Below, piece after piece: positions 62,601-64,000 of a stretch of DNA of 64,000 nucleotides. A model generated the notes under the pieces. The model ran no database searches, had not been told where the DNA came from, and was given only the letters and a program-made list of their open reading frames with translations. Made by a program: the position numbers and the translations under genes. How positions within the stretch are numbered: the first letter of the stretch is position 1; every line of letters starts with the position of its first letter. Source of the DNA: Cymodocea nodosa (taxonomy: Eukaryota; Streptophyta; Magnoliopsida; Alismatales; Cymodoceaceae); the NCBI GenBank assembly GCA_036874045.1, contig JAZBRI010000003.1, positions 3,484,501 through 3,548,500 on the forward strand, in the 5' to 3' direction.

Positions 62601-63800
62601 GTAAATGTCTATTTCATGCAAGTTTATTTTCTGATATTTCTTGTTTAAATTAAATTTGCATGAAATTCCGAAAATATATCAGAAATAGATTGAAAATAAA
62701 AAAAGATGCAATACACATCCTTTTGCACAATATATTTCTCATTTAAATTATATTTGCAAGAAATTACTAAAATATGTTGAAAACGGGAAATATTTATATA
62801 AACTACTAAATCTACAATTATTTGTTGGATCCATGGAAAAAAAAGCTTCTTTACGCTTAATCTTTCATTTAGATAGTAGTACTGCTCAAAAAGTTGCAAT
62901 CAATTTAATTTTTTAATTTCCTCTTGTCACAGTTGGTTTAAAATGGTTATTGCAATATCTATTTATGAGATATTTACAGTTATGGAAGTTGGTTGCTGTG
63001 AGTTTGACTTATTTGTATTTTTATAAAAGAATATCCTTCATTCTATTATTGCTTTGGTGCTTCTAAATGCTTGATCTCCTTGCAAACTAGTCAGCTTTTC
63101 AAATAGCATTTTCCATCTATAATTTAAAATGGTGGGGAGCAAAGGCCCTTTGGGTGCATGTATGCCTAGATGGTAATTGGAAATATTAAAAAAATCAATA
63201 TTGAATATCTTTCATATATTTTTAATACATAATTCTCTTAAATTGACAAAAAAATGTACAATATAAACGAACATATAATTATCCTCCAAATCATTAATAA
63301 TCTCAACGGCAATATAAATAGCAATAACAAAGACAAAGATAAGTAATAACAATCTAAATAATAACTCAATTTTTCATTAAATAGTAATTAGAAACAACTA
63401 AGTAGGAAATACTCGGTAATAGACACTTTTTGATGACGAAAAACTAAAATAAATCATCAGGAAAAATCAGCCCAAGACATTTGGGCATTAGCATCGTAGT
63501 GTACCGAGCAGGTACTGTAAAATTACTAAATTGTTTATGCCATTTATGTGTAATCAATTGAAATTCTTACTTCCTCTTATTAAAGTTTATTTAGATTGCT
63601 AAGTAATGCCTTCTTGAGGAATTCTTACAGTTATGAAAGTTGGGTTGCTCTGCTTGTTAGTTTGATACCGTTCTTGCTTTGGTTCATCCAGATGTGTGAT
63701 CTGTTGTATGCCTTACAAAAATGGAGATAAGTTGATCAATTTGCCTTGCAATCACCAGTACCATTCTGGATGTATCACACGATGGTTGAAGATCAAGAAG
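38601..63800 (+). CDS. BIG BROTHER-like RING-H2 E3 ubiquitin ligase, six exons seen, 3' end outside window
   Basis: Coding exons are 38601-38747, 52189-52396, 52625-52686, 52765-52809, 60866-60990 and 63692-63800; all junctions are GT-AG and in frame, giving 232 residues. Residues 1-49 read MMTAELETRGKNKVALHYAN and on. A Ser/Thr-rich stretch is followed by QLELDEAIARALQEDEN (100-116). The family signature DDVNIDNMSYEELQSLGE covers about 144-161, then SKGLSDELIGYLQTSTYKVG. The RING-H2 ligands seen are Cys197, Cys200, Cys215, His217, His220 and Cys223, ending TRWLKIKK. The last CxxC pair (usually V/ACPVCN) must be on an exon beyond 64000. In Arabidopsis BIG BROTHER limits organ size by ubiquitinating growth regulators; this paralogue's targets are unknown. 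Introns of 13.4 kb, 8.1 kb and 2.7 kb are filled with mobile DNA. Confidence 0.88.
38730..38835 (+). repeat. Tandem duplication of the exon 1 splice-donor region
   Basis: A block of about 45 bp (38730-38774) with the last bases of coding exon 1, the donor CAG/GTTTGTTG and early intron is repeated at 38791-38835 with a few changes. The second copy has its own donor, CAG/GTTTATTG at 38807-38808. Using the second donor would read TGT TGA right after the normal exon end and truncate the protein. Confidence 0.85.
38836..40025. other. Intron 1 of the E3 ligase gene, left part
   Basis: AT-rich intron sequence before the first copia element. No recognised repeat family or exon. Confidence 0.5.
40026..40170 (+). 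repeat. 5' LTR of the first copia element
   Basis: 145 bp, TG to CA, directly followed by the primer-binding site. It contains the TATA-like AGATATATATTCC and is about 88 per cent identical to the 3' LTR. Confidence 0.9.
42715..44757. mobile_element. Unclassified insertion nested in the first copia element
   Basis: Copia sequence stops after the block before reverse transcriptase (about 42714) and resumes at about 44758. The edges carry imperfect inverted motifs: ATTAGTGTA at 42728-42736 on the left, and TGCACTAAT at 44742-44750 on the right, which reads ATTAGTGCA inverted. Repeats of the GTTTAGTG type lie inside the left edge. No coding domain is evident. It may be a non-autonomous DNA element; the class and exact target duplication are not resolved. 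Confidence 0.5.
46270..46413 (+). repeat. 3' LTR of the first copia element
   Basis: 144 bp, TG to CA, preceded by a purine tract and followed by ATAGG, matching the ATAGA before the 5' LTR at four of five bases. Confidence 0.9.
46414..47070. other. Intron DNA between the two copia elements
   Basis: About 650 bp of host intron sequence separate the two retroelements. No exon or repeat was recognised. It ends with the GAGTT target site of the second element. Confidence 0.5.
47071..47196 (+). repeat. 5' LTR of the second copia element
   Basis: 126 bp with TTCTATATATACTTG as the likely TATA region. Followed immediately by the primer-binding-like sequence. Confidence 0.93.
47225..47240. repeat. 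C homopolymer at the start of a GC-rich leader
   Basis: A near-pure C run, followed by TTGCCGCTAC-type trinucleotide sequence, opens the untranslated leader of the second copia element. A run of this type is prone to length error in sequencing. Confidence 0.7.
51832..51957 (+). repeat. 3' LTR of the second copia element
   Basis: 126 bp, same length as the 5' LTR, followed by the second GAGTT copy. Confidence 0.93.
52810..55301. other. Intron 4 of the E3 ligase gene, left part
   Basis: AT-rich intron sequence with a LINE 3' remnant (listed separately). The stretch 54400-54650 contains sequence of repeat-like texture (GATACCATGTTCATTAGG) but could not be assigned to a family. Confidence 0.5.
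53440..53790 (+). mobile_element. LINE 3'-end remnant
   Basis: Broken plus-strand frames give the C-terminal end of a plant LINE ORF2: a block like DNLSGLI-F, then KLKN-RTN-NCL and an SIIDRNLMTKRIYVTFLMNP-like end that corresponds to the usual DRAEWRRRIHVADP. This is the same family type as the minus-strand remnant in the CDC14-like gene. It is heavily decayed. Confidence 0.5.
55302..55940 (-). mobile_element. Ty1/copia fossil, RNase H end
   Basis: On the minus strand, 55529-55302 carries the RNase H end of copia pol (HIFYEHTRHIKVDCHYVHDL). Sequence up to about 55940 matches the preceding region (NQFMHKE-like start, IKG block). Sequence of the same family resumes at about 59000, so it is probably one element split by the insertion described separately. 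It is heavily broken. Confidence 0.65.
55941..56401. other. Left flank of the tandem duplication
   Basis: AT-rich DNA containing shorter motifs also seen within the 921-bp repeat (AACTATTCGAAAT- and TTAGATGATAACTATTCG-like). It may be the start of the same unknown element. Confidence 0.4.
56402..58241. repeat. Two tandem copies of a 921-bp unit, unknown family
   Basis: Copy 1 (56402-57322) and copy 2 (57323-58241) both begin GAAACTTGA and end with the same GATTAAATTTTCAGTG block and ATAATCGCG/GTAATCGCG tail. Over most of their length they align with scattered substitutions (estimated 85-90 per cent identity) and few gaps. No open frame longer than about 70 codons exists. They could be LTRs of an element that lost its interior, or a satellite-like duplication. 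Confidence 0.85.
58242..58999. other. Right flank of the tandem duplication
   Basis: AT-rich, with a small cluster of repeated motifs around 58670-58760 (GTTGAATTAACTGTAA and GTTGAGTTAATTGTAA). No gene. Confidence 0.45.
59000..60100 (-). mobile_element. Ty1/copia fossil, integrase and start of reverse transcriptase
   Basis: On the minus strand, sequence near 60090-59800 matches the end of copia integrase (LKCIFVGYSKSQKGYRCYQL and YFVSIDVTF). Around 59330-59230 the beginning of reverse transcriptase appears (a YDID-EEPFS-IARLNSI-like block). It complements the RNase H part at 55302-55940, so the two are probably the halves of one interrupted copy. It is heavily broken, with no LTR identified. 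Confidence 0.6.
60101..60865. other. Intron 4 of the E3 ligase gene, right end
   Basis: AT-rich sequence ending in a T-rich tract and CATAG acceptor before coding exon 5. Nothing else was recognised. Confidence 0.5.
60991..61779. other. Intron 5 of the E3 ligase gene, left part
   Basis: Donor GTAAGATTTT at 60991 and then AT-rich sequence without recognised repeats. Confidence 0.5.
61780..61870 (-). mobile_element. Short LINE scrap
   Basis: The sequence CTAAAATTTTCTATTAGTTG, with flanks, is shared with the LINE remnant near 6460-6480 and in the same orientation relative to the plus strand. This indicates a small decayed copy of the same LINE family. Confidence 0.45.
62040..62375 (-). mobile_element. 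hAT-type transposase remnant, BED zinc-finger region
   Basis: On the minus strand, frames read MDGRSKDLGWIHGYLINNDL, then MGCNYGKKRSING, and further on a KEVQKQMKELLKGTMAKEKRDE-like stretch. This is the N-terminal BED-finger layout of plant hAT-derived genes (RDxGW-H, CNYCGK, later P-EV---MKELL). The finger cysteines are partly lost and frames are broken; no catalytic domain follows. Confidence 0.55.
62376..63691. other. Intron 5 of the E3 ligase gene, right part
   Basis: AT-rich DNA with repeated TTTCTGAAATTCCG/GAAATTCCGAAAAT-like motifs around 62470-62680. The intron ends at the ATCCAG acceptor before 63692. Confidence 0.45.
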
Positions 63801-64000
63801 GTACTTATTCGTAATGTGCACCATTCATTTAGTTTATATTTGTGTGTATAAATTAATTTGCGCTTATCTGCCACATCATGCATGTTTGCTTGTTTGTTAC
63901 TTGATAAATTGAATGCAGGAATAAGTTTGACATAGCCGTAAAGTCCCTCCTTAAATCTAGAATATGTAAAATAAATATTTACATTTTTTAGTCTTTTTCA
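63801..64000 (+). other. Start of intron 6 of the E3 ligase gene, window end
   Basis: Donor GTACTTATTC follows coding exon 6. No sequence encoding the expected final CxxC of the RING is present before position 64000. Confidence 0.6.

Noticed and set aside
63919-63950. A GCAG acceptor before GAATAAG as the final exon of the E3 ligase
   Set aside because: It would add Glu and stop, leaving the RING without its last two zinc ligands. The family always has a CxxC there, so the real exon is more likely beyond the window.
1-64000. A multi-gene biosynthetic, defence or CRISPR-type system
   Set aside because: The host genes belong to unrelated families with separate promoters; no spacer arrays, resistance-gene clusters or biosynthetic enzyme sets were found.

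Overview
The window is nuclear DNA from a flowering plant, most likely a monocot outside the grasses. The reasons are spliceosomal genes with long AT-rich introns, plant-only families (phytocyanin, GRAS/SCL28, BIG BROTHER-type RING ligase), GC-rich first exons, and abundant LTR, LINE, Harbinger and hAT debris. Nothing is bacterial: there are no operons, Shine-Dalgarno sites or CRISPR arrays. The species is inferred and cannot be fixed from the sequence alone.

Five host genes are supported by exon-by-exon reading in which every junction keeps frame. (1) A uclacyanin-type phytocyanin on + (1863-2603, two exons). (2) A CDC14/SIN-component-like armadillo-fold protein on - (14967 down to 5213, five exons, 330 aa). 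(3) An intronless SCL28/DLT-type GRAS regulator on + (17784-19751, 655 aa). (4) A UDP-glucose 4-epimerase on - (31469 down to 27430, nine exons, 379 aa), which uses one GC-AG intron. (5) A BIG BROTHER-like RING-H2 E3 ligase on + (5' UTR near 37186, ATG at 38601, six coding exons up to 63800, last exon beyond the window). Gene 5 covers more than 26 kb because its introns hold most of the mobile DNA in the right half.

Layout: 1-2.9 kb phytocyanin; 2.9-5.2 kb featureless AT-rich DNA; 5.2-15 kb the CDC14-like gene, whose introns hold a LINE remnant, short tandem repeats and a truncated Ty1/copia stub; 15-17.8 kb the head-to-head interval with SCL28, carrying three perfect M-phase (MSA) elements; 17.8-19.8 kb SCL28; 20-25.6 kb AT-rich DNA and a Ty3/gypsy gag fossil; 27.4-31.5 kb the epimerase; 31.7-36.5 kb a PIF/Harbinger transposon between the epimerase and the divergent E3 ligase; 37.2-64 kb the E3 ligase gene. 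Its first intron (13.4 kb) contains two Ty1/copia elements with LTRs and target duplications. Its fourth intron (8.1 kb) contains copia, LINE and a 0.92-kb tandem duplication of unknown origin.

Functionally, SCL28 with MSA elements, a septation-network-like protein facing it, and a BIG BROTHER-like organ-size ligase all touch cell division or organ growth. Their proximity may be chance. I see no convincing new multi-gene system. The most interesting points are regulatory and structural: the MSA cluster, the GC-AG intron, the Harbinger in a divergent promoter, the duplicated splice donor, a 22-nt hairpin in a 5' UTR intron, and the 921-bp tandem repeat.
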